Positions 26,001 through 36,459 of a stretch of DNA of 64,000 nucleotides are shown here, in pieces. Every line of letters begins with the position of its first letter. Position 1 is the stretch's first letter. The notes under the pieces are model-generated. The model saw only the letters and a program-made list of their open reading frames with translations, did not search any database and was not told the origin of the DNA. Source of the DNA: Bradysia coprophila (taxonomy: Eukaryota; Arthropoda; Insecta; Diptera; Sciaridae). The stretch spans positions 2,091,039 through 2,155,038 of the forward strand of contig NW_023503302.1 of assembly GCF_014529535.1 (NCBI RefSeq), written 5' to 3'. The position numbers and the translations under genes were made by a program.

Positions 26001-27034
26001 TGGAATTGACATGGAGCATGGCTTCTTTCTTTATAACTTGGTGGAATGACTGATATGTCGGCACCAGTGTCAATTAAGAAAGTATTTCCAGTATTCTTTT
26101 CTTGAATGTATAAGCGACTTATGTCTTTGCCTTCGTCAAATTGCGCTTGGTTTGACTGGCTGTTTAGTTTTTTGGGTTGCGTTTTTTTTATATTGCTCTT
26201 GTCTGGATAAGAACAAGGTGGTGTACAACGCCACGACCGTTTACCGTAGTCTAAATGACTTTTACAAAATCCGCTAGGAGATTGTTTATCTCGGTTAGGA
26301 GATTTAGACTTATTACGATTTCGCGAATCAGATCTGATGCGGGAGTTAGACTTATTGATTTCTTTTTGTAAAGAATCAATTTTGTCTTCCAGTTTGCAGA
26401 ACTGTTGTGCTAGATCGCAGTCATTGACTGGTTGTTGTTTGGTAAAAGTCTGTATTTTATCTAAATCCATGGTTTCGTAAATTTTGTCGGCCATGAGACT
26501 TAGTTGTTCCAATGGTTCGGAACTATACGACAAAATGCTTTGGATGTTTTGTGGTAGTCGGTTAAACCATAATTCTTGTAATAAGTCATCGGAGACTTTG
26601 TTACAAGTGTTGTCTTTCATTTTTCGTAATAATTCTGAAGGTTTGCACGCTTCATTAATTGAATTATTGTCGAAAAGATGTTTTAGTTTTTTACGGTCAG
26701 AGACTGAAAATTCTTTGATCAACCGATTTTTAAGAGTTAAATACTTATCATTGTCTGGTGGGTTCATTACAATATCACTGACTTTGTCAAGGATATCGGT
26801 GTCTAATTTTCCAACCAGATGATTGTATTTGGATGTGTCGGCTCTTATAGCATTTGTCGCAAATTGAGCTTCGATCTGCATAAACCATATTTCTGGTTTT
26901 GCTTTCCAGAAAGGTGGTAATTTTAACTGGACAGATCGAATTGTGTCGTCGTTATTATTGGCATGAACAACATTTCTTGCGCCGTCTGTTTCATTGGCGG
27001 GTTGTTCAACTATAATTTCTTCTGTATCACTCAT
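23066..27034 (-). CDS. Gag-Pol polyprotein of the CsRn1-like Ty3 element
   Basis: One 1322-residue ORF holds all catalytic parts in Ty3 order. Gag core is about 35-200 ([13 protein letters not shown]). The zinc motif is C257, H260, C270, C274. Protease has DTG at 322-324 and IIGAD at 385-389. Reverse transcriptase has its first Asp at D562 and YLDD at 622-625. RNase H has D776, E817 and D842. The integrase zinc domain has H970, H974, C1004 and C1007; its core has D1036, D1095 and E1131, with exactly 35 residues between the last two. GPY lies at 1255-1257. No frameshift separates gag and pol, which is common in this clade. All key residues are present, so the protein looks functional. It makes the particle and copies and integrates the element; no envelope gene is seen. 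Confidence 0.95.
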   Translation of the reverse strand: MSDTEEIIVEQPANETDGARNVVHANNNDDTIRSVQLKLPPFWKAKPEIWFMQIEAQFATNAIRADTSKYNHLVGKLDTDILDKVSDIVMNPPDNDKYLTLKNRLIKEFSVSDRKKLKHLFDNNSINEACKPSELLRKMKDNTCNKVSDDLLQELWFNRLPQNIQSILSYSSEPLEQLSLMADKIYETMDLDKIQTFTKQQPVNDCDLAQQFCKLEDKIDSLQKEINKSNSRIRSDSRNRNKSKSPNRDKQSPSGFCKSHLDYGKRSWRCTPPCSYPDKSNIKKTQPKKLNSQSNQAQFDEGKDISRLYIQEKNTGNTFLIDTGADISVIPPSYKERSHAPCQFQLHAANGTPIKTYGSKSVTINLGLKRNIRWIFIIADVQQPIIGADLLQKFDLLVDIKNNRLIDSKTSISSIGTTVGTRKNKNSIKTISNISVYYQLVNEFPDILDLTKFKSKVKKHNVKHHIVTKCAPLFAKARRLHPSKLPIAKKEIDDMLKLGICRPSDSPWATPLLIKEKPSGGFRPCGDYRRLNAATQPDRYPVPNIQEFNYFLHGKKIFSVVDLVRAYNQIPVHEDDIQKTAIITPFGLFEFPFMTFGLCNAGQTFQRFMNEVLKELDFCFVYLDDILIASENEEEHKKHLKILFARLNDYGVVINLQKCVFGQKEVKFLGFLINEHGTKPLDNRVKSILDFPLPDTVTKLKRFLGMINFFRRFMPHAAETQLPLFSCMKGNIKNDKTPITWTVTMIEAFNKCKSDLANATLLAHPKTDAPIGLHVDASDYALGGVVVQFVNNKWQPLSFYSQKLNTAQLKYSTYDKELLAIYEGIKHFRQILEGMEFTIFTDHKPLVHAFTQKADKATPRQIRQLNYISQFSTDIRHLPGKKNVVADAMSRIETLNIVHSISLDSSIDYKLLAEAQTRDMTVIDKVKKDTSLKVIKTDYHGTDIFCDISTGNLRPIVPPDFRKIVFDKVHNFAHPGIKASTTTIKKDFVWPTMIKDIRNYCKSCIPCQKTKVSRHNSSPITPIDMPNQRFDHVHLDIVGALPNSEGFKYVLTCIDRFTRWPEAIPMENQTAETCAKQFFFHWIPRFGVPEVITTDQGKQFESDLFAELNKLLGTKRLRTTAHHPQANGILERWHRIVKGAIKCHSTPDWMKTLPIVMLGLRSIILPHINASVSEMVYGTNIRLPYHFFHHTEEDLSKDPSSFVEKLKRHMNDLQPVPSANHHKQKVFLFKNLDTCTHVFVRTDGYRKPLQPNYEGPYEVIKRDTKFFTLKIKGKEKVISIDRLKPCYEIPLLNEIFKQTKHVTFANDLVHYSLNAYKSGNNI

Positions 27035-27254
27035 CGTAGATTATGCAAAAAATTTTATTTTGCAAAATATTTTTTAGATGAGACAAAGGAAACTTTGCGT
27101 TTATTGATTTTGTTCTCACAAATAAATTTAATTATTTGGACGGTAGAACTCAATCGAATTTATTCTTGTTATTGCTAACAATTTATTTTAAACAGTTGCT
27201 TGTTAGCAATTAATATATCGAAGCGTATAGCTTGATATTGACTTTGTATTCAGA

Positions 27255-27267
27255 GTCGGGGTCACCA
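27255..27267 (-). other. Primer-binding site (tRNA-Trp type)
   Basis: TGGTGACCCCGAC on the element strand is complementary to the CCA end of animal tRNA-Trp (from memory of that tRNA's conserved 3' end). It lies 6 nt inside the 5' LTR. tRNA-Trp priming is a known trait of CsRn1-like elements. Confidence 0.75.
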
Positions 27268-27273
27268 ATTATA

Positions 27274-27454
27274 TGGGGAACGAAAAGGCAAGATGCTTTC
27301 AGTTTGAATCCATATATTTGAATGAATCTTAGTCTAACAAATACACCGTATATATAGGGGATACAATGTCTACTATGTCTGGAATCATTTGATTGGCATA
27401 CTGTGATGAATTGATATGTTGTCGAGTGTTGGCGAGTGTTGACGAGTTACCACA
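27274..27454 (-). repeat. 5' LTR of the Ty3/gypsy element (181 bp)
   Basis: Identical to 22323-22503 and bounded outside by ATATTA. It carries promoter and polyadenylation functions by position; a TATATA stretch lies inside. Confidence 0.93.
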
Positions 27455-27460
27455 ATATTA
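27455..27460. repeat. Target site duplication, right (ATATTA)
   Basis: Exact match to 22317-22322 on the other side of the element. Confidence 0.85.
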
Positions 27461-27780
27461 TTAAATTCAGAATGACGAGGAACTCTGCCTACACTATAAG
27501 GACAACTTAATCCATGGGTTCCACCTTCGCTCACAAATTCGCCGCATACACACCTATGACGACTAGAAATGTCTGTACCGATTCTCAATGCGATTGAAAT
27601 TTGAAACGTGTTATTATCAAGTAACGTTCCAATTGATTTCGACGGGAGGGCTGCCAGCCAAGAATTCGATTCCTTTACCGTTGATGCTAAGAATCTTGCT
27701 TTATCTAATTGAGAATCGAAAGTTAAAGATTCAATCTTTTGAGAAATTAACAAGTTATCCCAAGATCTTTGGTTCGACAC
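27455..27780 (-). pseudogene. RT-associated endonuclease-like relic, upstream half
   Basis: On the minus strand this gives QRSWD..., SWLAALPSKSIGTLLDN and a zinc-type motif CVCGEFVSEGGTHGLSC, followed by RVPRHSEFNNI. The C-x-C...H-x4-C motif followed by R-H and a nuclease-like domain recalls the CCHC plus restriction-like endonuclease arrangement of some non-LTR elements (inference). The reading continues, after removing the Ty3 element and one ATATTA, at 22,322. The upstream RT domain is not visible nearby, so this is a truncated copy. Confidence 0.6.
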
Positions 27781-27789
27781 AAGGACAGG

Positions 27790-28944
27790 AATTACATCGG
27801 AATGAGTAATTTAATTTAATAAAGGATTTTTTGATTTTTAAAGAATTTTCAATGTTTATCTGCCCCTCGGTGGGATGAGATGCCTGATCAGCTTGATTTC
27901 TTATTGACTGAATTGTATTATAAAAAGCGGTGAAACGATTTCGTGTTTTAAAATTAAAGGGGTAAGGGTATGCCTTCGACTTAAATTTTCGCCTGATAAG
28001 ATCTTAGATTATTTTCAACCGGCGTTCCAACTGACACATTGTTTTTCAAATTGTCATTGGTTCACATCATTTCTTATTGACCGACAATCAAACTGAGTAG
28101 ATGGCTTTAAGATCAAACTAAAAATGAAACTTAAAAACGTATAAGCTCAGCTCAAAACAAGTTTTTATTGTTTCATGGGTTTTGTTTGCGTCGATCGTTC
28201 TATTCGTTCCACATGTATTCCATCACATTGGAATACGGAACCTCTTTACATTCCAAACGCAACAAGTAAATACTCTGTTTTCGTTTTGCCACAAGTGTTA
28301 AAATTAGGCGATATTTTTCGATGTCCTGACACGACATCTCCAATACGATATTTTCTACGGCCGAGTTTTTTTTATGAGACAGAGTTCATATCATAGTTAT
28401 ATCATTTTCACAACCTTATCCGTACATCTCAAAAGCAAGAAAAAAGATTTCCGATTCCTTTGACATGAAAAGTTGTACAGGCAAATCGCAAATCAGTTGC
28501 AAAAAAGATCTCGTCAATATTGTTTCACCAAGTGTATCACAGTTCAAAATCTTTTTACTTCTATCGTTTAAATTGCCGTCCCGGTGTTTGATACAAAATC
28601 TGGTACTTCATGTGTTTTATCATTTATTTTACTGTATAAACCAGCGGTCATCGCTTATTTCTTTCGTTGCTGTCGATAAGAGATGAAATAATAAAATATG
28701 TTGAATAAATCTGATTTATTTAATGTCGTTGAATGCGATTAAAATAACAATTAAACTTGTCACTAAACGTAAGAATTTAAAAGAAAAAAAAGCCAAATGT
28801 TGTTCAGCGACGTCCATCCTGTTGCTCTGTCCAGCGATACCACGAATCAGGACTGATCGACTTAATTGAACAGAATCTGGTTTTCGGCTCAACAGACAAA
28901 TTAATTTACACATTTTCGTAGAACACATTTACGAATTCAGCTAA
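27790..28944. other. Gene-free stretch between the relic and the LIN-9 gene
   Basis: No recognizable gene was found. The part near 28,700-28,944 is the likely 3' UTR and flank of the minus-strand LIN-9 copy. ORFs at 28,175 and 28,465 (+) have no domain signature. Confidence 0.5.
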
Positions 28945-30700
28945 TCAATTGGTGTTCCCCTGAAGATCATTATCCAAATGTCTTAGATGAACTTGAACGT
29001 TTCTCTGGAACGAAACTGAAATGGGAGAAAGAAGACAGTGGAATTATCCGTTACAATTTTCCCGTACAAAACTCTGTGTCCTTACCAATATTTTCCGGAT
29101 CTAGTCGACTTTTAGCCTCTTCCAAGCAAACATCCAATACAGTACGTGCACTCGAGCTACCCTCGTCGCTGCTCAAATTGGATGCCACCCACATAATGGT
29201 TGCTAGATCGGTGATCAAGCGTAACATTGACTCGTCCTTCACCGCCTGATTGTTCTTTTCAACCGTTTCCTGTGCCAACGATTTGCACTGTTCGCGTAGG
29301 TAGCTCGGAGTCAACATTGCAGCGATCAATGGCTCTTTTGTCAGATCTCTTGACAATGTTTGAATTTGACTCAAATATTTGGCCAAGTCACCATTCAATT
29401 TCTCCATTCCAATCAACATACTGGCATAGCGTCGTTGAAAATCATCCGGCACGATATCACCGGCTGACTTCAACATCTCGGCCTCAGCATTCATGCTTTT
29501 CAAACGAACCAATTTCATTTGCTTAGCAGCGATCGTCTTTTTCGTACGTATGACCATCTCGAGCAGTTTTAGCTGAAAACCACCAATCGACTCCTTCGAC
29601 ATCATAATCGACTTCAATTTGCTGTTGTTGTATATCTCGGAGCCAAGTAGTGGATCGTTTTTGCTGCCCGATAGCAGACCAAGTTTACGGTTCAACTGCG
29701 AATTGTTCTTTGGACGAGAGTCTTTGGTGATGGTATTCAACGGTATCGATTCGATGAATTCGTTGGCAGCCACCTCAAAATCGGGAACAGAGTGCGTGCC
29801 AAGACCGACGCGATCGAATGTTATCCTGTAGATGCTGGACATGGAATCAAATGCATCGATGCTTCCGGTAAACATACCATCCTGTGGATGTCGCAAACGA
29901 GCAGTGACTTTGGTGCCTATTGGCAATGGCAACGGAATTTCATTTGGTAAATCTCGAACGAATTCCAAGTCGGCTGATTTACGGGTCTGTAACAACCGGA
30001 TTTTCTGTCTGCGCCGTTCCAACTCGTGTCTCTCCTCGTCGAAGAATGCTTGTGAACTTCTGCGAGGCTTTCCCATCAATCTTCGAACCTTATTCCATTC
30101 GATGCGAGTTAGTTGTCGGTTGGTTAGAGCCGGAAAGAAATCGTGCAAGCAAATCTGAAAATCATTTTCACTCTCGAACAACGGTCGGTCCAGATAGCTG
30201 TAGAAAAATTCGTAGCCCACCCATTTGTGGGCCTTTGGCAGTTTCAAGATATTTCGTAGACGTAATCCAATACGTTGCGATCCGACACGATCGAATGTCG
30301 CAACGGTTGATTTGCTCTTTTCAGCTGGTTCATCATCACTGTCCTTTGTGTCCTCTTTCACTTTCGTAGCCTTTGATGGTGTCATTCTGCGCTTCTTGGC
30401 AGATTTGGTTGGCGATTTCACCGGCTCCGTTCGAACTGGCCGTTTTATTGGTGACGTACGCTGAGGTTTCTCGTTCACAATGTCGTCATCGAAGAACAAT
30501 TTATTCTTTTTACGAATTCTTGCTGGCATACCACGGGCATTTAACGCTTGAATTGGCTGCTGCTGAGGCTTTTTCGGCGGAGCACTGCCAACCCTATGAA
30601 GACCTAATGCAGCGGCAAATGGGGCTGGTTCGTTTTCTTCACCGTCGTCTTCGATATCTTCATCCGGTTCTTCCTTTATGTTGGAATTGTTGTTAGGCAT
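28945..30700 (-). CDS. LIN-9 homolog (Mip130/Aly family), copy A
   Basis: Two coding exons, 30700-29086 and 29015-28945, with a short GT..AG intron (phase 1), give 561 residues. The last exon encodes VSFQRNVQVHLRHLDND, the usual LIN-9 end; without splicing the frame stops early after GKDTEFCTGKL. The N terminus is acidic, then basic with SPIKRP and KSPTKS Cdk-like sites. The DIRP domain lies about 155-250 (GYEFFYSYLDRPLFE, LHDFFPALTNRQLTRIEW). A Tudor-like module follows at about 258-310, then a helical, probably coiled-coil part at 385-460 expected to bind LIN-52. LIN-9 is a core subunit of the MuvB part of the DREAM/dREAM (or testis tTAF-linked) chromatin complex in the nucleus. A TTTTTTAG acceptor just before the ATG implies a 5' UTR intron. 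It is the near-identical, inverted partner of copy B. Confidence 0.93.
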
Positions 30701-31592
30701 TTTGGTTGGAATGATTTAGCCTAAAAAATTAGAAAAACTGTTGATGAATCAGTTTACGATGCAGGGTTATTTTGGAAATGACTGACGGAACGTTTTTTTA
30801 AAACCTAAAGAACCTAGGCAAAATATAGCAACAAAACAACGTCAAGCAGATAAAATTTTGTTAAGGGAAAATTGAACGAAGAGTCTGTTCCAAGTAAGTT
30901 TATCACTTCCCGCGACTTACGCGTTTCAGGCGATAAGTAATTATTTTGCATCGCTTTTAGATTGTAACTTCATAAGCAAAAAACATTGAATTTTGCGGTA
31001 TACGATACCACATCCGGGCGATGTACTACATTTTGATTACAATAGAACCAGCACAAATATACAATTGTAACGAATTGTCTAACCTGAAAAACCAGTAGTT
31101 AAAGTTGAATATGTCGTTAGGCCAAATCAAAATCGAATCCGATGAAAAATTAGAAATTTCAATTCCTTTCTGATTGAAATGTTTATTAGTGCTCTGCTAT
31201 CTTCACTTTCGTTTATTGCTAGCACTCGTAATTTGTTTCTCAAATTGTTAAAATCTGTTTTACTATTCAAACCAAACCAAACAACAACTCAAATCTCAAA
31301 ATTAATTCGCCATTTTTTCGATATATGATGGTTGTTTTGACAAACGAAATTTTTGGAGTAGATCACAACAACGAGTAAGTTGATAAATTATGGCAACTTC
31401 TTCTAGTACATTTTATTTGCGGCTCGTTCAAAGTACATAAAATAAACACTGAAGGTTACCTTCTGCGGATCATAAAAAATAAGGAGTCCAGGTTCAGGGT
31501 GAATAAAGGATTTCATATCCTGGCGGACGAAAAACATCACATTCTCTCACCAGATAGAGACCCAAATAAACCAATGCAAGTATAAACAAACC

Positions 31593-31672
31593 GGAGGACA
31601 TAGCGATTTCACATAAACAAATTCACCTCCCATGAGAGGTGAGTTTGTTTAATTGAAATCGATATGTCCTCC
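31593..31672. repeat. 80-nt imperfect hairpin
   Basis: Left arm GGAGGACATAGCGATTTCAC pairs with the far end of the right arm, and AAATTCACCTC pairs across a 6-base loop (CCATGA) with GAGGTGAGTTT. The 37-nt arms have only about four mismatches. The size and shape resemble a microRNA precursor, but a tiny MITE would look the same. Confidence 0.55.
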
Positions 31673-31911
31673 GCTCCATACAAAGTTTGACATTTGACCA
31701 TACCTTGTGTTGACATTCATTGAAATTAACAGCTTTTTCTCTCACTTTTATTTCCCAATAATATTTTAGAGCTCTCTTGCTAGTCGTCTTATATACATCG
31801 GTGTAATCCAATATATATATACAAATCGGATATTATTTTGATCGTCCTAAATTAAGAATGGAATTCAAAAATTAAATTATAGTTCAAAGACCTGTCGTCG
31901 TGCCAGTGCTA

Positions 31912-32271
31912 CATTCAAATTTTCAAGGTTCTGAAAGAACAGGTTAAGACACTCACGAAGGCGGGTGAAATCAAATGTGTTAAACGCACTCAAACGACTT
32001 GACAATTTAGACAAATTTTGTTAAACTCAATTTGTAATGAGTGTGTTTAACAAAATTTGCCGATTAGTCCAAGGTTAAGAACTCACGAATCAAATTCGTT
32101 AAACGCATTCATTACATATTGTATGACACAACTTGAAAACAATTTTTTTTTAAAGTTGAAATCGTCATATAAAGTTTGTTAAACCTAGTCGGCGCCACAG
32201 GAAAATTTTGTTGTTGATTCAACTCGAAAGTTTCTTAAAATGTTCTTTCAGAACCTTGTAAATTTTCGAAT
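31912..32271. mobile_element. MITE, about 360 bp
   Basis: About 30-bp terminal inverted repeats: TTCAAGGTTCTGAAAGAACA on the left, and TGTTCTTTCAGAACCTTGTA on the right. Inside are two or three degenerate repeats of GTGTGTTTAACAAAATTTG / AAACGCATTCATTAC-like words. There is no ORF. The target duplication is unclear. Confidence 0.6.
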
Positions 32272-32529
32272 TTTCAGCTTGTATGGCAGGCCTGTCAGTA
32301 AAAATTTAAGTACGCAGAAAGCAGCGTGAGTGTATGGGTTGAGCAGAAAACAGTTACATTGAAAATGCCAATGTAAAATTGAATTAAACATTTTTAGTAA
32401 ACAAGAAATGTTTATATTTGAATTCAATGGAAATAAAAGCATTGAGTTGCTCATGAAAATGTCTCAAATTTATTGCTGAATTTGCAGGAATTTCAATAAA
32501 ATTCCGCTTTTGTGAAGTTGGCTATGATT

Positions 32530-33162
32530 CAGACTTCAGAGAAATGATAAGTTGGTACGCCTGTGGCGTGAGAGAAAGAATATGTGAATGGGTTGTGATT
32601 TCCGCCATTTTAAGAAGAAGAAGAATTGCGATCAAGGTATATGACGCTCGTAAATAAGACATGTATTCTGGTTGTTTATGTTTTGACTCTACCGAGGAGT
32701 TTGTATTTTTTAACACATTCAAAATAATTGCGGCTTGTCAACTTTCGGCACCCTAAACTTTACTTAAATAGTCGTAGAATGCCTCCAAATAAATTTCTAA
32801 AAATCTAGAATTCCGTTTTGGATTTTTAGAAATTTATTTGGAGGCATCCCTCGACTATTTAAGTAAAGTCCAGGGTGCCGAAAGTTGGCAAGCCGCAATT
32901 AATTTCAATGTGTTAAGTAAAATTATTCCCGTTTGAGTAGAAACTACGTGTGAAATTCGAGAAAGAAAATTACAAAGTTGGCGCTGGAGTCGATTTTTGC
33001 GGCTAAATCTGTAACTTCCATCACAACCCATTACAGTTGGCTCATATAGGAGAGAATGTGAGAGAATCGCATACAACTTCTGTAAAAATTCTCTTCCATA
33101 GGAGCCCACTGTCATTCACATGTTCCTTCTCGCCACAGTCGTACCAACTTATCAATTCTCTG
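32530..33162. mobile_element. hAT-like non-autonomous element, 633 bp, with 8-bp TSD
   Basis: The exact 8-mer CTATGATT flanks both ends (32522-32529 and 33163-33170), the duplication size of hAT elements. The right end reads, inverted, CAGAGAATTGATAAGTTGG; the left end has the same sequence after a 7-bp extension (CAGACTT). The similarity continues through GTACGCCTGTGGCG. A separate foldback (32710-32917) is nested within. No transposase is encoded. Confidence 0.8.
32710..32917. repeat. Nested foldback, about 208 bp
   Basis: Arms of nearly 100 bp meet around 32,810, for example CTTTCGGCACCC against GGGTGCCGAAAG and AAATTTATTTGGAGGC on the right arm against its complement on the left. A relative with the same GAAATTTATTTGGAGG core is at 63,245-63,365. 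Confidence 0.75.
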
Positions 33163-33919
33163 CTATGATTGGTTTGTACACAAAATCGTCAAAGTAATCC
33201 ACTGCACTGTACTCTACTGTCATCAGCTTCGCAAACCAGAGTCGGTATGCGACTTTCATTAGGTGTCATTTCTCTGCACATCGCAATGACTGCAACCTCT
33301 TGACGAAAAAAAATATCGAAACTATTTTTGTCGAAAATAGTTGAATTTGAATCAAGTTTTTGACAATTCAAATAATTAAACATTTTCTGTAAATATTGTA
33401 CAGGTAAAACGAAGCGAATCGAAAATAATAATTCTTGTGAAAGGTAGTTGTTGAATTTGTGTCAATATTGAGCGTTTTGAATTTTACATTCTTAAAATGA
33501 CGACGTGCAAGAATTTCTTGTTAAATGAGCTGCGACCGCCTCGGCCAACCGCTTGAAATTTTTGGTTCCGTTTTTAGTTTCACAAATTCAAAAATGTGTT
33601 TTCAAACACTGCTATCACTTCCTTTACCGGGTTCTTATTTCGAAAAAACGAGAAAAGCAAACAAACTTGCCATACAATAATAAAAAATCGAAATTTCGAA
33701 TCTATGAATTCACTTGAAATTATTTATTTGGGCATTCTGTCCGACTGTGTGCTGGTTGTGTTGTTTATTATTTTCGAATGAACCTTCGTTAAGGTTTTAA
33801 AATGTTCTTGGATTTAAACAAAACTTAAATATTTTCTAAGTGCTAAACTTCTTCACTGCACTATCTGTTTGCTTAGATTTCTATTTCTATTTTTTAGGCA
33901 GTCGCTCATCCCGTCGAAA

Positions 33920-35668
33920 ATGCCAAAAAAGAATTCCAACATAAAGGAGGAATCGGAAGAAGATATCGATGACGAAACTAGCAACAACGAGCCAGTCCCA
34001 TTTGCCGCTGCACTGGGACTTCGTAGGGTTGGAAGTGCTCCACCAAAAAAGCCTCAGCAACAGCCACTTCAAGCGTTAAATGCCCGTGGTATGCCAGCTC
34101 GAATTCGTAAAAAGAATAAATTGTTCTTCGACGATGACGTCGTAATCGATAAACCGCAAGCGTCACCAATCAAACGACCAGCTCGAACGGAGCCGGTAAA
34201 ATCGCCGACGAAATCTGCCAAGAAGCGCAGAATGACACCATCAAGGGCTGCGAAAGTGAAAGAGGACACAAAGGACAGTGATGATGAACCGGCAGAAAAG
34301 CGCAAAACAACCGTTTTGACATTCGATCGTGTCGGATCGCAACGTATTGGATTACGTTTGCGAAATATCTTGAAACTGCCAAAGGCCCACAAATGGGTGG
34401 GCTACGAATTTTTCTACAGCTATCTGGACCGACCGTTGTTCGAGAGTGAAAATGATTTTCAGATTTGCTTGCACGATTTCTTTCCGGCTCTAACCAACCG
34501 ACAACTAACTCGCATCGAATGGAATAAGGTTCGAAGATTGATGGGAAAGCCTCGCAGAAGTTCACAAGCATTCTTCGACGAGGAGAGACACGAGTTGGAA
34601 CGGCGCAGACAGAAAATCCGGTTGTTACAGACCCGTAAATCAGCCGACTTGGAATTCGTTCGAGATTTACCAAATGAAATTCCGTTGCCATTGCCAATAG
34701 GCACCAAGGTCACTGCTCGTTTGAGACATCCACAGGATGGTATGTTTACCGGAAGCATCGATGCATTTGATTCCATGTCCAGCATCTACAGGATAACATT
34801 CGATCGCGCCGGTCTTGGCACTCACTCCGTTCCTGACTTTGAGGTGGCTGCCAACGAATTCATTGAATCGATACCGCTCAATACCTTCACCAAAAACCCT
34901 CGTATAAGAAACACTTCGCTGTTGAACCGTAAACTTGGTCTACTATCGGGCAGCAAAAACGATCCACTGCTTGGCTCCGAGATATACAACAACAGCAAAT
35001 CGATTATGATGTCGAAGGAGTCGATTGGTGGTTTTCAGCTAAAACTGCTCGAGATGGTCATACGTACGAAAAAGACGATCGCTGCTAAGCAAATGAAATT
35101 GGTTCATTTGAAAAGCATGAATGCTGAGGCCGAGATGTTGAAGTCAGCCGGTGATATCATACCGGATGATTTTCAACGACGCTATGCCAGCATGTTGATT
35201 GGAATGGAGAAATTGAATGGTGACTTGGCCAAATATTTAAGTCAAATTCAAACGCTGTCACGAGATCTGACAAAGGAACCATTGATCGCCGCATTGTTGA
35301 CTCCCAGCTACCTACGCGAACAATGCAAATCGTTGGCAGAGGACACGGTCGAGAAGAACAATCAGGCGGTGAAGGACGAGTCAATGTTACGCTTGATCAC
35401 CGATCTAGCAACCATTATGTGGGTGGCATCCAATTTGAGCAGCGACGAGGGTAGCTCGAGTGCACGTACTGTATTGGATGTTTGCTTGGAAGAGGCTAAA
35501 AGTCGACTAGATCCGGAAAATATTGGTAAGGACACAGAGTTTTGTACGGGGAAATTGTAACGGATAATTCCACTGTCTTCTTTCTCTCCCATTTCAGTTT
35601 CGTTCCAGAAAAACGTTCAAGTTCATCTAAGACATTTGGACAATGATTTGCAGAGTAATGCCAATTGA
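33920..35668 (+). CDS. LIN-9 homolog (Mip130/Aly family), copy B
   Basis: Coding exons 33920-35525 and 35598-35668, joined across a 72-nt GT..AG phase-1 intron, give 558 residues. The start is set at MPKKNSNIKEE because a TTTTTTAG acceptor lies 23 nt upstream (exon from 33898) and copy A starts at the matching ATG. The DIRP and Tudor-like modules match copy A almost residue for residue. Differences cluster in the acidic N terminus, the Cdk-like linker, the stretch after LNT (FTKNPRIRNTS versus ITKDSRPKNNS) and a 3-residue deletion (SKSIMM versus SKLKSIMM). Homology with copy A extends about 35 nt past the stop codon. The last exon encodes VSFQKNVQVHLRHLDND. Both copies keep full ORFs, so both are probably functional. 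In Drosophila the paralogs mip130 and aly differ in ubiquitous versus testis use; which role each copy has here cannot be read from sequence. Confidence 0.93.
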
Positions 35669-36459
35669 TTAGCTGAATTCGCTTATGTGTTCTACGAAAA
35701 TATGTAAATAATGAGAAAATAAACTGCTTTCAGATCGTAGTTTGTTTGGTTTTTTAGTTATTTAGTTGATGACGTTGAGCACTTTTTAGTTTTCTCTTTC
35801 ACAGCAGGTGTATTAACGAATGAAGTAAATGATTTTGCGTTAACTGAAGTATCAGATTAAATTTTAATTAATTAAAGGAATGTGTGGGCGACCAAAGAAA
35901 ATCTCATTCAGATGAAAAGTTCGAACGTACCTGACAATAATCAATAAACACAGTAAACTGACAAAATTCTTAAGAAGTTAAGACAGACTTGTATAAGATG
36001 ATCATCCGTGTAACTTGACGGAATTTTCCGGCCTCTTAAAGAGGTCACTATAGGCAGGCTCTACAGTAATTTGATTATCTTTAAAAAACAATCTGTGACC
36101 TAATAACATCATAAAATCATTCGATAAAGTGATTTATATTCCATTTGAAATACTTGCCGTCGTTATGTTCTTCTTTCCAGTAATTTTGCTCTCATTCGAA
36201 AATGTTTTGTATGAAATATTTCTGTAAGTGAGAAACGATTATTTCTCCCACTTCTTGTTTGTATTGGATTCTTTTATACATATTCTTAGTTACATGCTTA
36301 AAAGGGTATAGATACGTACGAGATATGGTGGTGAAACTGTTGATTGTCCTTGCGCTTAATTTTAAATATAATTTGTTCCGCCACTCTCAATTTGATTTTG
36401 CCCTTGCTAGTGTTAACGTTTCAACTCCATACTAAAAGAACAAACACTTTCCGTTTCAG
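35669..36459. other. 3' flank of LIN-9 copy B
   Basis: AATAAA at about 35,719-35,724 is a plausible polyadenylation signal for copy B. The rest has no recognizable feature. Confidence 0.55.

Larger units (their letters stand above)
22323..27454 (-). mobile_element. Complete Ty3/gypsy LTR retrotransposon, CsRn1-like
   Basis: The 5,132-bp element lies on the minus strand with identical 181-bp LTRs, a 6-bp target duplication (ATATTA), a primer-binding site, a polypurine tract, one uninterrupted gag-pol ORF and a small extra ORF. Three points place it in the CsRn1 group: a C-H-C-C gag zinc motif instead of C-C-H-C, a PBS matching the 3' end of tRNA-Trp, and a GPY/F module at the integrase end. 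Identical LTRs and an intact ORF imply a recent, possibly still active, insertion. It landed inside an older endonuclease-like relic, whose halves flank it. Confidence 0.93.
30701..33919. other. Head-to-head spacer between the two LIN-9 copies
   Basis: About 3.2 kb separates the two start codons, so both promoters and 5' UTR introns must lie here or in part of it. No other gene is visible. It holds at least three inverted-repeat elements (31593-31672, 31912-32271, 32530-33162). A TTTTTTAG|GC acceptor precedes each ATG (30,707-30,715 minus; 33,891-33,897 plus). Confidence 0.6.

Noticed and set aside
29227..30696. Long plus-strand ORFs opposite LIN-9 copy A (and the like opposite copy B)
   Set aside because: Antisense shadows of conserved coding sequence; same frames appear in both copies only because the genes are duplicates.
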